Positions 36,840 through 43,858 are shown, counted from the stretch's first letter. The stretch: 64,000 nt of DNA from Sporocytophaga myxococcoides (GCF_000775915.1 NZ_BBLT01000002.1:652384-716383), one strand, 5' to 3'. Numbers and translations are program-made. The notes: generated from the letters alone by a model not told the origin.

Positions 36840-37039
36840 GATCCTGTAGCTTAAAAGGAAAAGCTGTGGAAAAATTGGACTTCGCCACGAATGTATGGAT
36901 AGATCTAGGTTGCGACTATTCGTTGCAATGAGTAGAGTGTACAGTGCACCGACATATTTCTAAGGAAATATCTTAGGGTAGCGTATTTACAGCCATACTG
37001 CTCGGAAACGAGAATGTGAGTTCGAATCTCACCAGGATT
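36840..37039 (+). ncRNA. tRNA-like RNA with a long insert in place of the anticodon arm
   Basis: The two ends fold as a tRNA in normal order. The acceptor strands are GATCCTG (36840-36846) and CAGGATT (37032-37038), seven pairs with one G-U. TA follows at tRNA positions 8-9, then a D arm GCTT-AAAAGGAA-AAGC. A canonical T arm GTGAG-TTCGAAT-CTCAC sits directly next to the 3' acceptor strand. Between D and T arms lie about 150 bases instead of the usual 25-45. This insert contains several hairpins (GTGG/CCAC; CTATTCGT/ATGAGTAG; ATATTTC/GAAATAT; CTCG-GAAA-CGAG, resembling a long variable arm). No good 7-base anticodon loop is evident and the 3' end reads ACG, not CCA. Probably a Y-RNA-type tRNA mimic rather than a functional tRNA. 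Confidence 0.55.
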
Positions 37040-37078
37040 ACGTTAAATTGTAAGGAATACGTATTAAGTTGTAAGAAT
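37040..37078 (+). repeat. Tandem 20-base repeat after tRNA-like element
   Basis: Two near-identical units, ACGTTAAATTGTAAGGAAT and ACGTATTAAGTTGTAAGAAT, lie head to tail directly after the tRNA-like element. Function unknown. Confidence 0.55.
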
Positions 37079-37114
37079 ATGTTAATTCAAGCTGTTCTCT
37101 TTTAGAGAATACTT

Positions 37115-37122
37115 TAGGTTTG
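37115..37122 (+). promoter_or_regulatory. Bacteroidota -7 promoter box for the Y-RNA array
   Basis: TAGGTTTG matches TAnnTTTG exactly and lies 10 bases before the 5' end predicted from structure for the first Y-RNA-like unit (37132). The matching -33 box is weak. Confidence 0.45.
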
Positions 37123-37131
37123 GGAGATAAA

Positions 37132-37256
37132 AATTGAAATGCCGTAGAATCGGAATACTTCGCTCACTTTGGGGTAGGGTCCTGACTAATGTCAGGAAGA
37201 GGTGCAAATCCTCAATAGCGGTCTCCACCCTGATTCGCTTTTTGCTTTCGGTTTTT
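37132..37256 (+). ncRNA. Y-RNA-like RNA, unit A
   Basis: The end stem pairs AATTGAAA (37132-37139) with TTTCGGTT (37246-37253), eight pairs including two G-U. Next comes the shared 5' signature TGCCGTAG. A second helix pairs GAATCGG (37147-37153) with CCTGATTC (37229-37236), with one bulge. The 3' signature is CGCTTTTTGC, and the shared ATACTTCG follows the 5' helix strand. The distal domain has a perfect 7-bp hairpin (TCCTGAC-TAAT-GTCAGGA, 37180-37197) and a T-arm-like hairpin GAGG-TGCAAAT-CCTC (37199-37213). A T-run at the 3' end could terminate it. Assignment rests on sharing this design with units B-D and on lying beside the Ro60 gene. Confidence 0.72.
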
Positions 37257-37267
37257 AATAAAAAAAA

Positions 37268-37377
37268 TTAAGATGTCGTAAATGGGAGATACTTCGTGGT
37301 TGACTTTATGGTTAGCAGGTTCGATCCCTGCATCAGCAGCAATGCTGAATTTGACTCCTATTGAATATTGCTCTTAG
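37268..37377 (+). ncRNA. Y-RNA-like RNA, unit B (T arm plus GNRA-capped stem)
   Basis: The end stem is TAAGA (37269-37273) with TCTTA (37372-37376). The 5' signature TGTCGTA is followed by helix strand AATGGGAG, then ATACTTCG. Its partner CTCCTATT (37356-37362 region) is followed by the 3' signature TGAATATTGC. The distal domain contains a textbook T arm, GCAGG-TTCGATC-CCTGC (37315-37331). Next to it is a perfect 6-bp stem capped by a GCAA tetraloop (TCAGCA-GCAA-TGCTGA, 37333-37348 region), standing where the acceptor stem would be. No D arm is present. About 110 bases. Confidence 0.75.
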
Positions 37378-37380
37378 TGG

Positions 37381-37453
37381 TGAACAGTGCCGTAAGGCAG
37401 AGATACTTCGACCGATCAATGAAAATCTCTCTGTCTGAATTATTGCCTGTTTA
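37381..37453 (+). ncRNA. Y-RNA-like RNA, unit C (minimal)
   Basis: The smallest unit, about 73 bases. The end stem TGAACAG pairs with CTGTTTA (seven pairs, one G-U). The 5' signature is TGCCGTA. The helix GGCAGAGA (37396-37403) pairs with TCTCTGTC (37428-37435) with one G-U, and ATACTTCG follows the 5' strand. The 3' signature is TGAATTATTGC. The apical part is only about 20 bases with no tRNA-like module, so this unit is essentially the shared protein-binding helix alone. Confidence 0.72.
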
Positions 37454-37485
37454 TTTTAAAATGGATGAATTCAAAATACTTTAAG

Positions 37486-37512
37486 CTTTAAGCCTTCTGC
37501 TTTAAGCTTAAA
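37486..37512 (-). repeat. Right arm of inverted repeat flanking units A-C
   Basis: Reverse complement of 36631-36657 with a single mismatch in 27 bases. It lies between unit C and unit D, so the pair encloses the tRNA-like element and units A-C (about 830 bases). Confidence 0.75.
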
Positions 37513-37660
37513 AGAATGATGCCGTAGAAAAGAGTTACTTCGGATTTCACTCGGTAGGACGTGGGTTCGAATCCCATCAAAGAGAATATAATACTAAAAT
37601 CTCTCTGTAGCTCAGTGGTAGAGCAACTTGTACTCTTTTCGAATTGTTGCTCATTTCTTT
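37511..37660 (+). ncRNA. Y-RNA-like RNA, unit D, with circularly permuted tRNA module
   Basis: The end stem AAAGAATGA (37511-37519) pairs with TCATTTCTTT (37651-37660), nine pairs with one bulge. The 5' signature is TGCCGTAG. The helix GAAAAGAGTTAC pairs with GTACTCTTTTC (one bulge). The 3' signature is CGAATTGTTGC. Inside lies a tRNA fold in permuted order: T arm GTGGG-TTCGAAT-CCCAT (37561-37577), 3' acceptor strand CAAAGAG (37578-37584), a 15-16 base linker, 5' acceptor strand CTCTCTG (37601-37607, one C-A mismatch), TA at positions 8-9, and D arm GCTC-AGTGGTA-GAGC (37610-37624). The Ro-type helix occupies the anticodon-arm position. Known YrlA-type bacterial Y RNAs also carry a tRNA-like module beside the Ro helix. 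Confidence 0.82.
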
Positions 37661-37737
37661 AATTTAGTAGTAAACTAATAAAATGTTCAAACGTAAAAAC
37701 TTTAAGCTTTGAACTTTTTGCTTTAAACTTATTAAGA

Positions 37738-38514
37738 ATGCAGGAAGTAATAAAGAAAGAAATTCTAGAAATTGAAAGACGGGAAAATGTCAAGATACTT
37801 TATGCATGTGAGTCAGGTAGCAGAGCCTGGGGATTTCCATCCAGAGACAGTGACTATGATGTGAGATTTATTTATATAAGACCGAAGGAATGGTATTTGA
37901 GTATTGATGATTACAAGGATACTTTGGATTTTCCTATTAATGACCTTTTAGATATAAGTGGCTGGGATATACGTAAGGCTCTGAAGCTTTTTAGGTCCTC
38001 TAATGCTGTTATCTTTGAATGGCTTCAGTCTCCGATTATCTACAAAGAAGAGCCGGCATTTAAAGAGCAATTGATTGATCTGTTAAAAGACTATTATTCT
38101 TTAAGAGCGGGAATGCATCATTATTTAGGGATGACAATTAATCCCTTTAAAAATGATTTACAGAGTGATACAGTAAAAATAAAGAAATACCTTTATGCAT
38201 TAAGGTCCTCACTGGCTTGCAGATGGATGAGGGAGAAGCAAACAGTTCCACCAATGGAATTTGGTATACTTAGGACCTTGATTAAAGATGAAGGAGCTGT
38301 TAATGAATTAGTAGATCAGTTATTAGTCCGCAAGAAGGATAATTCAGAAGGAGATACAATTCCTTCCTCTCGTTTATTGAATCAATTTATAGAGAACGAA
38401 ATTAGAGAGAGTGAATTATATACAACGCAGCTTGAAAAATCAACTGGTTCTACAGAAGTACTTAATAATATTTTCAGAAATTTGTTGTCTAAATCTTTTA
38501 AGCAGGAGGTGTGA
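37738..38514 (+). CDS. MNT-type nucleotidyltransferase (COG3541-like), first copy
   Basis: A 258-residue member of the DNA-polymerase-beta-like nucleotidyltransferase superfamily, of the COG3541 (YcgL-type) branch. The active-site signature is GSRAWGFPSRDSDYDVRFIY, with Gly27-Ser28 and metal-binding Asp39 and Asp41. A helical region follows with GMHHYLGMTINPF and KKYLYALRSSLACRWM. Such enzymes transfer nucleotides to RNA, proteins or small molecules. The target is not readable here. It sits between the Y-RNA array and Hen1/Pnkp and overlaps a paralogue by one base, so a role in RNA 3'-end or protein modification within this island is a reasonable inference. A short AT repeat (37698-37731) lies just upstream. 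Confidence 0.85.
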   Translation: MQEVIKKEILEIERRENVKILYACESGSRAWGFPSRDSDYDVRFIYIRPKEWYLSIDDYKDTLDFPINDLLDISGWDIRKALKLFRSSNAVIFEWLQSPIIYKEEPAFKEQLIDLLKDYYSLRAGMHHYLGMTINPFKNDLQSDTVKIKKYLYALRSSLACRWMREKQTVPPMEFGILRTLIKDEGAVNELVDQLLVRKKDNSEGDTIPSSRLLNQFIENEIRESELYTTQLEKSTGSTEVLNNIFRNLLSKSFKQEV

Positions 38515-39572
38515 TGAATATTGAATATGTAAAAAGTAAAAGCAAGATACTCTTGGAATGCATCAGTGGCAGCAGAGCTTATGGTCTTGACCTGCCGACT
38601 TCTGATACGGATATTAAAGGTGTTTTTGCTCTTTCAAAAAAAGATTTTTACGGATTAACCTATACTGATCAGGTAAATAATGAAACCAATGATACTGTCT
38701 TTTATGAGTTAAAAAGGTTTATAGAATTGTTGGTTAAAAACAACCCTAACTTATTGGACCTTCTTTCTTCTCCGGAAGATTGTATCTTGTTTAAAGATCC
38801 TTTAATGAATCTTATAAAGCCTGAAATGTTTTTATCCAGGTTGTGCAAGACTACATTTGGTGAGTATGCAATGACTCAGATTAAAAAGGCAAAGGGATTG
38901 AATAAAAAAATCAGCAATCCTATTGAGAAAGAACGAAAGTCGGTTCTGGATTTTTGTTTTGTTGCAAAAGATCAGGGAGCAATTTCACTGAAGGATTGGC
39001 TTGTAGAGAAAGGATATGATCAGAGTAAATGCGGCCTGGTTAAGGTTGCCCATATGAATGATATATATGCGCTCTTTTATGATTTAGACAATGTGTTTAA
39101 ATTCAATGGTGTTATTCATAAAGAGTCAGCTAATGAAGTTGTATTAAGTTCTGTACCGAAGGGAATTCAGCCCGAAGGTATTTTATCTTTCAACAGGAAT
39201 GGTTACTCTGTTTATTGCAAAGAATACAAAGAATATTGGGATTGGGTAGACAAGAGAAACAATGAACGGTATGAAAATACAGTTGCACATGGAAAGAACT
39301 ATGATGCAAAGAATATGATGCACGTTTTCAGACTGCTTGATATGGCTGAAGAAATTGCATTATATAAAAGAGTTATTGTGAGAAGGCAAAACAGAGAACA
39401 TTTATTAAGTATCCGCAAAGGCAATTTTATGTATGAAGATCTTGTAAAGCAGGCAGAAGAAAAGATCGACAGAATACATGAAATCTATGAAAAGAGCGAC
39501 CTTCCGGATGCCCCGGATTTAAACAGAGCAGAGAACCTTCTGGTAGCTATGCGTGAAAGTTTATATTCTTAA
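38514..39572 (+). CDS. MNT-type nucleotidyltransferase (COG3541-like), second copy
   Basis: A 352-residue paralogue of the preceding gene with the same signature (SGSRAYGLDLPTSDTDIKGV; Gly19-Ser20, Asp31 and Asp33). The C-terminal region is longer and contains GLNKKISNPIEKERKSVLDF, KNMMHVFRLLDMAEEIALYK and YEDLVKQAEEKIDRIHEIYE. The ATG overlaps the upstream TGA by one base (TGATG). A perfect AGGAGGT lies seven bases before it; a GTG one codon earlier is also possible. That sequence is part of the upstream coding region, but it is unusual in Bacteroidota and would support coupled translation. Two unequal copies in tandem suggest a heteromer or two substrates. Confidence 0.85.
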   Translation: MNIEYVKSKSKILLECISGSRAYGLDLPTSDTDIKGVFALSKKDFYGLTYTDQVNNETNDTVFYELKRFIELLVKNNPNLLDLLSSPEDCILFKDPLMNLIKPEMFLSRLCKTTFGEYAMTQIKKAKGLNKKISNPIEKERKSVLDFCFVAKDQGAISLKDWLVEKGYDQSKCGLVKVAHMNDIYALFYDLDNVFKFNGVIHKESANEVVLSSVPKGIQPEGILSFNRNGYSVYCKEYKEYWDWVDKRNNERYENTVAHGKNYDAKNMMHVFRLLDMAEEIALYKRVIVRRQNREHLLSIRKGNFMYEDLVKQAEEKIDRIHEIYEKSDLPDAPDLNRAENLLVAMRESLYS

Positions 39573-39583
39573 TGAAAAGGGAT

Positions 39584-39615
39584 TTTGAAAATTGAAAATC
39601 TATTTATTATCTTTG
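39584..39615 (+). promoter_or_regulatory. Bacteroidota promoter upstream of small ORF
   Basis: TTTG at 39584-39587 and TATCTTTG at 39608-39615 match the -33/-7 consensus (TTTG, TAnnTTTG) with 20 bases between them. Predicted transcription would start near 39622. Confidence 0.65.
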
Positions 39616-39634
39616 TGTTCGAATTTTTAAAACA

Positions 39635-39721
39635 ATGAAACAGCAATCAATCTTTAATATTTTCAAAAATCTGCAAAGGTCAGAGTACCCTCTGTACTTT
39701 TTTCGGGATTGTTGTTATTGA
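39635..39721 (+). CDS. 28-residue leader-like ORF
   Basis: A short ATG-started ORF about 13 bases after the predicted start of transcription from the 39608 promoter. The peptide is rich in aromatic residues (SEYPLYFFRD). Within it, CAGA/TCTG or AGTAC/GTACT can form a small hairpin followed by six T residues (39696-39703). A strong terminator follows at 39747. This could be a leader peptide controlling hen1/pnkp by attenuation, a small RNA, or a tiny protein. Translation is unproven. Confidence 0.35.
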   Translation: MKQQSIFNIFKNLQRSEYPLYFFRDCCY

Positions 39722-39746
39722 ATAGCATTAGTATTCTTTTACATAT

Positions 39747-39774
39747 AAAGCCCGGACATTACTATCCGGGCTTT
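39747..39774 (+). terminator. Rho-independent terminator before hen1
   Basis: A perfect 10-bp stem (AAAGCCCGGA / TCCGGGCTTT, loop CATTACTA) is followed by TGTTATTTTA. It separates the small transcription unit from hen1, 85 bases downstream. Confidence 0.82.
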
Positions 39775-39787
39775 GTTATTTTATACC

Positions 39788-39855
39788 AACTTTAAACTTT
39801 AAACTTTCAGCTTTCAGCTTTCAGCTTTAAGCTTTTAGCTTTAAGCTTCCAACTT
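39788..39855 (+). repeat. Degenerate CTTTCAG/CTTTAAG tandem repeat
   Basis: About 68 bases of ACTTTAA, CTTTCAG and CTTTAAG units stand directly in front of the hen1 ATG. It is the same repeat family as at 36631, 37478, 37698 and 53045-53247. Confidence 0.7.
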
Positions 39856-39858
39856 ACA

Positions 39859-41262
39859 ATGTTACTAACTATTACTACAACACATAAACCTGCGACAGAT
39901 TTGGGATATATTATGCACAAGCATCCCGACAAGTTGCAAAGCTTTGACATGTCTTTCGGTAAGATGCATGTCTTTTATCCTGAATCTTCAGAGGAAAGAT
40001 CTACCATAGCGTTGCTTCTTGATGTTGATCCAATAGCTCTGGTGCGTGATCATAAAGGACCTTCAGGAGAGGGGTTTGCCTTGGAGCATTATGTAAATGA
40101 CAGGCCTTATGTAGCCTCTTCTTTTATGTCTGTTGCTATCAGCAAAGCCTTCAGATCTGCTATGGGCGGGATTTGTAAAGACAAACCTTATCTGGTTGAT
40201 AGGGTACTTCCATTGGAAGTGAATATACAGGTGCTGCCATCACGAGGAGGAGAAGCTTTTTTAAGAAGTCTGTTTGAACCATTGGGATATCAGGTCGAAC
40301 TGAAGAGATATGAATTGGATCCTCAATTTCCTGAATGGGGCATGAGCAGATATTTTTCTGTGACTCTTAGGAATGAGTTAAAGATGAAAGATCTGTTAGC
40401 TCATCTCTATGTTTTGATTCCGGTACTGGATAATGATAAGCATTACTGGATAAGCGAGCATGAAGTTCAGAAGCTTGAAGAAAAAGGAAATGGCTGGTTG
40501 GAGCAACATCCGGAAAAAGAACTGATTATAAAAAGGTATCTGAAGAACGTAGGAGCATTCACCAGATTAGCCAAGTCCAGACTTTCTGAAGAAGAGATTA
40601 TAGATAACAAAGAGGAGGAGGTAAGTTCCAACGATAACGTAAAAGAAGAAAGAAAAATATCTCTTCATCAGCAAAGGCTTAATAAAGCTCTAGACGAACT
40701 TAAACTTTCCGGAGCGCAAAGTGTGGTCGATTTAGGTTGCGGAGAAGGTAAACTGTTAAAATTGCTTATGAAAGAAGCGCAATTCAATAACATTGTAGGA
40801 ATGGATGTTTCTTATCGCACTCTTGAAAATGCAAAGAGCAGGCTGAATTACGAAAGGATACCTCAGAAGCAAAAGGATAGGCTCGGATTAATTCATGGTT
40901 CGTTAACTTACAGAGATAAAAGATTGAAAGGTTTTGATGCAGCTGCTGTTATTGAAGTGATAGAACACCTTGATCTTTCAAGACTCGCTTCCTTTGAGAG
41001 GGTGGTTTTTGAATCTGCAAGGCCATTAACTGTAGTTATCACGACTCCAAATGCTGAATACAATGTTAAATATGAATCATTAAATGAAGGAGCATTCAGA
41101 CATAGTGACCACCGTTTCGAGTGGACAAGAGCAGAGTTTGAAAAATGGGCTTCCGGAATAGCAACAAAGTATAATTATGAAGTGAGGTTTGAGCCTATTG
41201 GTGATTGGGATGTGGAAGTCGGTGCTCCAAGTCAAATGGGTGTATTTAAAATAAAGAATTAG
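39859..41262 (+). CDS. hen1: Hen1: 3'-terminal RNA ribose 2'-O-methyltransferase
   Basis: A 467-residue bacterial Hen1. The N-terminal half (about residues 1-245) matches the Hen1-specific domain that activates the Pnkp ligase (MLLTITTTHKPATDLGYIMH, FYPESSEERSTIALLLDVDP, RSAMGGICKDKPYLVDRVLP). A charged linker at about 246-270 follows, then a Rossmann methyltransferase. Its SAM loop is VVDLGCGEGKLLKLL from residue 289, and the metal-binding EVIEH (Glu366, Glu369, His370) distinguishes Hen1. The enzyme methylates the 2'-OH at the broken RNA end so the repaired site cannot be cut again. It is six bases before pnkp, the usual arrangement. Confidence is very high. Confidence 0.97.
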   Translation: MLLTITTTHKPATDLGYIMHKHPDKLQSFDMSFGKMHVFYPESSEERSTIALLLDVDPIALVRDHKGPSGEGFALEHYVNDRPYVASSFMSVAISKAFRSAMGGICKDKPYLVDRVLPLEVNIQVLPSRGGEAFLRSLFEPLGYQVELKRYELDPQFPEWGMSRYFSVTLRNELKMKDLLAHLYVLIPVLDNDKHYWISEHEVQKLEEKGNGWLEQHPEKELIIKRYLKNVGAFTRLAKSRLSEEEIIDNKEEEVSSNDNVKEERKISLHQQRLNKALDELKLSGAQSVVDLGCGEGKLLKLLMKEAQFNNIVGMDVSYRTLENAKSRLNYERIPQKQKDRLGLIHGSLTYRDKRLKGFDAAAVIEVIEHLDLSRLASFERVVFESARPLTVVITTPNAEYNVKYESLNEGAFRHSDHRFEWTRAEFEKWASGIATKYNYEVRFEPIGDWDVEVGAPSQMGVFKIKN

Positions 41263-41268
41263 AATTGT

Positions 41269-43839
41269 ATGGAAATAAAAATACCGGAGTTAGCATTAGT
41301 GATGCTTATAGGAGCGTCGGGATCTGGTAAAAGTACGTTTGCAAGAAAGCACTTTAGGAGTACGGAAATCTTAACTTCTGATTTCTGCAGAGCTATTGTG
41401 TCAGACGACGAAAATGATCAGACCGCAACGGAGGATGCCTTTAATGTATTAAAATATATTGCTGGTATCAGGTTAAAAAGAGGTTTGTTGACAGTTATAG
41501 ATGCAACCAACGTTCAACCGGAGGCAAGAAAAGACTTTATAAGCCTGGCTAAAGAATACCATTGCCTTCCTGTTGCCATTGTGCTGGACCTTCCTGAAAG
41601 GCTTTTGCAGGATAGGAATAAAAACCGTACGGATAGAAATTTTGGTCCTCATGTGATACCAATGCAAAGGTCACAGTTGAGAAGATCTTTGAAATACCTA
41701 GGGAGGGAAGGTGTCAGACATATTCATATCCTTAACTCAGAAGAGAAAGTTGAATCAATACAAGGTATAGCAAGAGATCCTTTATATAATAATCTAAAGC
41801 ACTTGTCTGGCCCTTTTGATATCATTGGTGATGTACATGGTTGCTATGATGAGCTTGTGAAGTTGTTGAAGGAGCTGAATTATACATTCGAATCTGTAGC
41901 ATATGATCTTGTTAATTTTGGAATAAAGGTGCGTCATCCCGAAGGCAGGAAAGCTGTATTTCTGGGAGACCTTGTGGATAGAGGTCCAAAGACTCCCCAA
42001 GTTTTAAAACTTGTGATGAGCATGGTTCAGGATAGTTCTGCTTTGTGTGTTCCAGGAAACCATGATGCAAAGCTTTTAAAAAAGCTGAAAGGATCTGATG
42101 TTAAATTAAAACATGGTCTTGCGGAAACGGTAGAACAATTATCCGCGGAGGAGCCGGAATTTATATCAAAGGTGCAGGACTTTCTTGAAGGACTTGTTAG
42201 TCACTATGTATTGGATGGAGGGAATCTTGTTGTAGCCCACGCTGGTTTGAAAGAGGAAATGCATGGAAGAGGTTCAGGCGCTGTTCGAACGTTTTGTATG
42301 TATGGAGAAACCACTGGTGAGACGGATGAATTCGGACTTCCCGTCAGATATAACTGGGCTTCCGATTATAAAGGAAAAGCAATGGTGGTATATGGTCACA
42401 CACCTATCCCCAATCCTCAGTGGTTGAACAGAACGATATGCATTGATACCGGTTGCGTATTCGGAGGAAAACTCACGGCATTGAGATATCCTGAGAAGGA
42501 AGTTATTTCTGTAAATGCAGAGAAGACATATTTTGAACCATCAAGACCGCTTGACTATAATCCCTTGACGGGGCTTTCGTTTCAGCAGGAGCATGATGAC
42601 TTATTGGAGATTGATGATGTGCGTGGTAAACATATTGTGGAAACTCGGTTGTTAGGTAATATAACTATAAGAGAAGATAACAGCATAGCAGCTCTGGAGG
42701 TGATGAGCAGGTTCGCTATTAACCCTAAGTGGCTGATCTATTTACCTCCGACAATGTCCCCTTCTGAAACAAGTACAAGAGCAGGATATTTGGAGCATCC
42801 GGAAGAAGCATTAAAGTATTATGCGACCCAAGGTGTGGAGACTGTTGTGTGTGAAGAAAAGCATATGGGCTCAAGAGCTGCTGTTATTGTCTGTAAAGAT
42901 GAAAATGCAGCACTCAAAACCTTTGGAGTGGGAAATGAAGGTATTGGTGTTTGTTATACCAGAACGGGCAGAGCGTTCTTTCACGAAGACCAACTGGAAA
43001 AAGACTTTCTGGAGAGGATCAATAGAGCTTTAACCTTGTCCGGCTTTTGGGATAAGTTTAAAACAGATTGGGTTTGTCTTGACTGTGAGTTAATGCCTTG
43101 GTCAGCAAAGGCTCAGGCATTGCTTAAGGATCAATATGCTGCTGTAGGGGCTGCTTCTGCTGCTGCATTGCCATTTGTTACAGAGGCCCTTCAGATGGCC
43201 AAAGACAGAGGTATAGCAGCGGATAGCTTATTGACAGAATTTGTTTCTAAGAATGAGATGTCCGGAAGGTTTATAGATTCATACAGGCAGTATTGCTGGA
43301 CTGTCAATTCACTGGATGATTATCAATTGGCGCCATTCCACATCCTTGCAACAGAAGGCGTTGTGCACACTGACAAAGATCATATCTGGCACATGGAAAA
43401 TATCAGGTCCATTTGTGAGGCAGATACGGGATTGTTAATTGTTACGCCTTATAAAGTTGTTGATTTAAAGAATGAAGAAGCAAAAAATGAAGTCACAAAC
43501 TGGTGGAACCACCTGACCGAATCCGGTGGAGAAGGAATGGTAATAAAACCATTAAACTTTATCAGCAAGGGGGCAAAGGGTATTTTACAGCCGGCTATTA
43601 AATGTAGAGGAAAAGAGTATTTAAGGATTATCTATGGTCCTACCTATTCTGCTCCTGAAAATTTAACAAGGCTGAAAGAACGGAGTGTAGGAGGAAAGAG
43701 AGCGCTCGCTTTGCGTGAGTTTGCTTTGGGGGCAGAGGGATTAGAAAGGTTTGTGAGAAAAGAACCTTTAAGAAAAATACATGAATGTATATTCGGAGTA
43801 TTGGCTCTGGAAAGCGAAGCCATAGATCCGAGATTGTAA
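41269..43839 (+). CDS. pnkp: Pnkp: polynucleotide kinase-phosphatase-ligase
   Basis: An 856-residue three-domain RNA end-healing and sealing enzyme. The 5' kinase has a P-loop GASGSGKS (residues 15-22, Lys21). The 2',3' phosphatase is a calcineurin-like domain with DIIGDVHGCYDE (Asp188, His190), VFLGDLVDRG, CVPGNHDAKL and VVYGHTPIP. The adenylyltransferase/ligase domain has motif I CEEKHMGSRAA with Lys531, then later motifs including EGMVIKP near 767. The length matches characterised bacterial Pnkp. Together with Hen1 it repairs RNA cleaved by ribotoxins. The gene lies between hen1 and a frameshifted exonuclease gene in one presumed operon. Confidence 0.97.
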   Translation: MEIKIPELALVMLIGASGSGKSTFARKHFRSTEILTSDFCRAIVSDDENDQTATEDAFNVLKYIAGIRLKRGLLTVIDATNVQPEARKDFISLAKEYHCLPVAIVLDLPERLLQDRNKNRTDRNFGPHVIPMQRSQLRRSLKYLGREGVRHIHILNSEEKVESIQGIARDPLYNNLKHLSGPFDIIGDVHGCYDELVKLLKELNYTFESVAYDLVNFGIKVRHPEGRKAVFLGDLVDRGPKTPQVLKLVMSMVQDSSALCVPGNHDAKLLKKLKGSDVKLKHGLAETVEQLSAEEPEFISKVQDFLEGLVSHYVLDGGNLVVAHAGLKEEMHGRGSGAVRTFCMYGETTGETDEFGLPVRYNWASDYKGKAMVVYGHTPIPNPQWLNRTICIDTGCVFGGKLTALRYPEKEVISVNAEKTYFEPSRPLDYNPLTGLSFQQEHDDLLEIDDVRGKHIVETRLLGNITIREDNSIAALEVMSRFAINPKWLIYLPPTMSPSETSTRAGYLEHPEEALKYYATQGVETVVCEEKHMGSRAAVIVCKDENAALKTFGVGNEGIGVCYTRTGRAFFHEDQLEKDFLERINRALTLSGFWDKFKTDWVCLDCELMPWSAKAQALLKDQYAAVGAASAAALPFVTEALQMAKDRGIAADSLLTEFVSKNEMSGRFIDSYRQYCWTVNSLDDYQLAPFHILATEGVVHTDKDHIWHMENIRSICEADTGLLIVTPYKVVDLKNEEAKNEVTNWWNHLTESGGEGMVIKPLNFISKGAKGILQPAIKCRGKEYLRIIYGPTYSAPENLTRLKERSVGGKRALALREFALGAEGLERFVRKEPLRKIHECIFGVLALESEAIDPRL

Positions 43840-43858
43840 ATGTTTAAAAAGATTAATT

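Noticed and set aside
36840..37039. tmRNA, because of separated tRNA-like ends
   Set aside because: The insert is shorter than usual, no tag ORF ending in Ala-Ala is seen, a full D stem is present, and the 3' end lacks CCA.
37600..37660. Ordinary tRNA gene suggested by GTAGCTCAGTGGTAGAGC
   Set aside because: Only the acceptor 5' strand and D arm follow. The matching T arm and acceptor 3' strand lie upstream in permuted order, and no anticodon arm is present.
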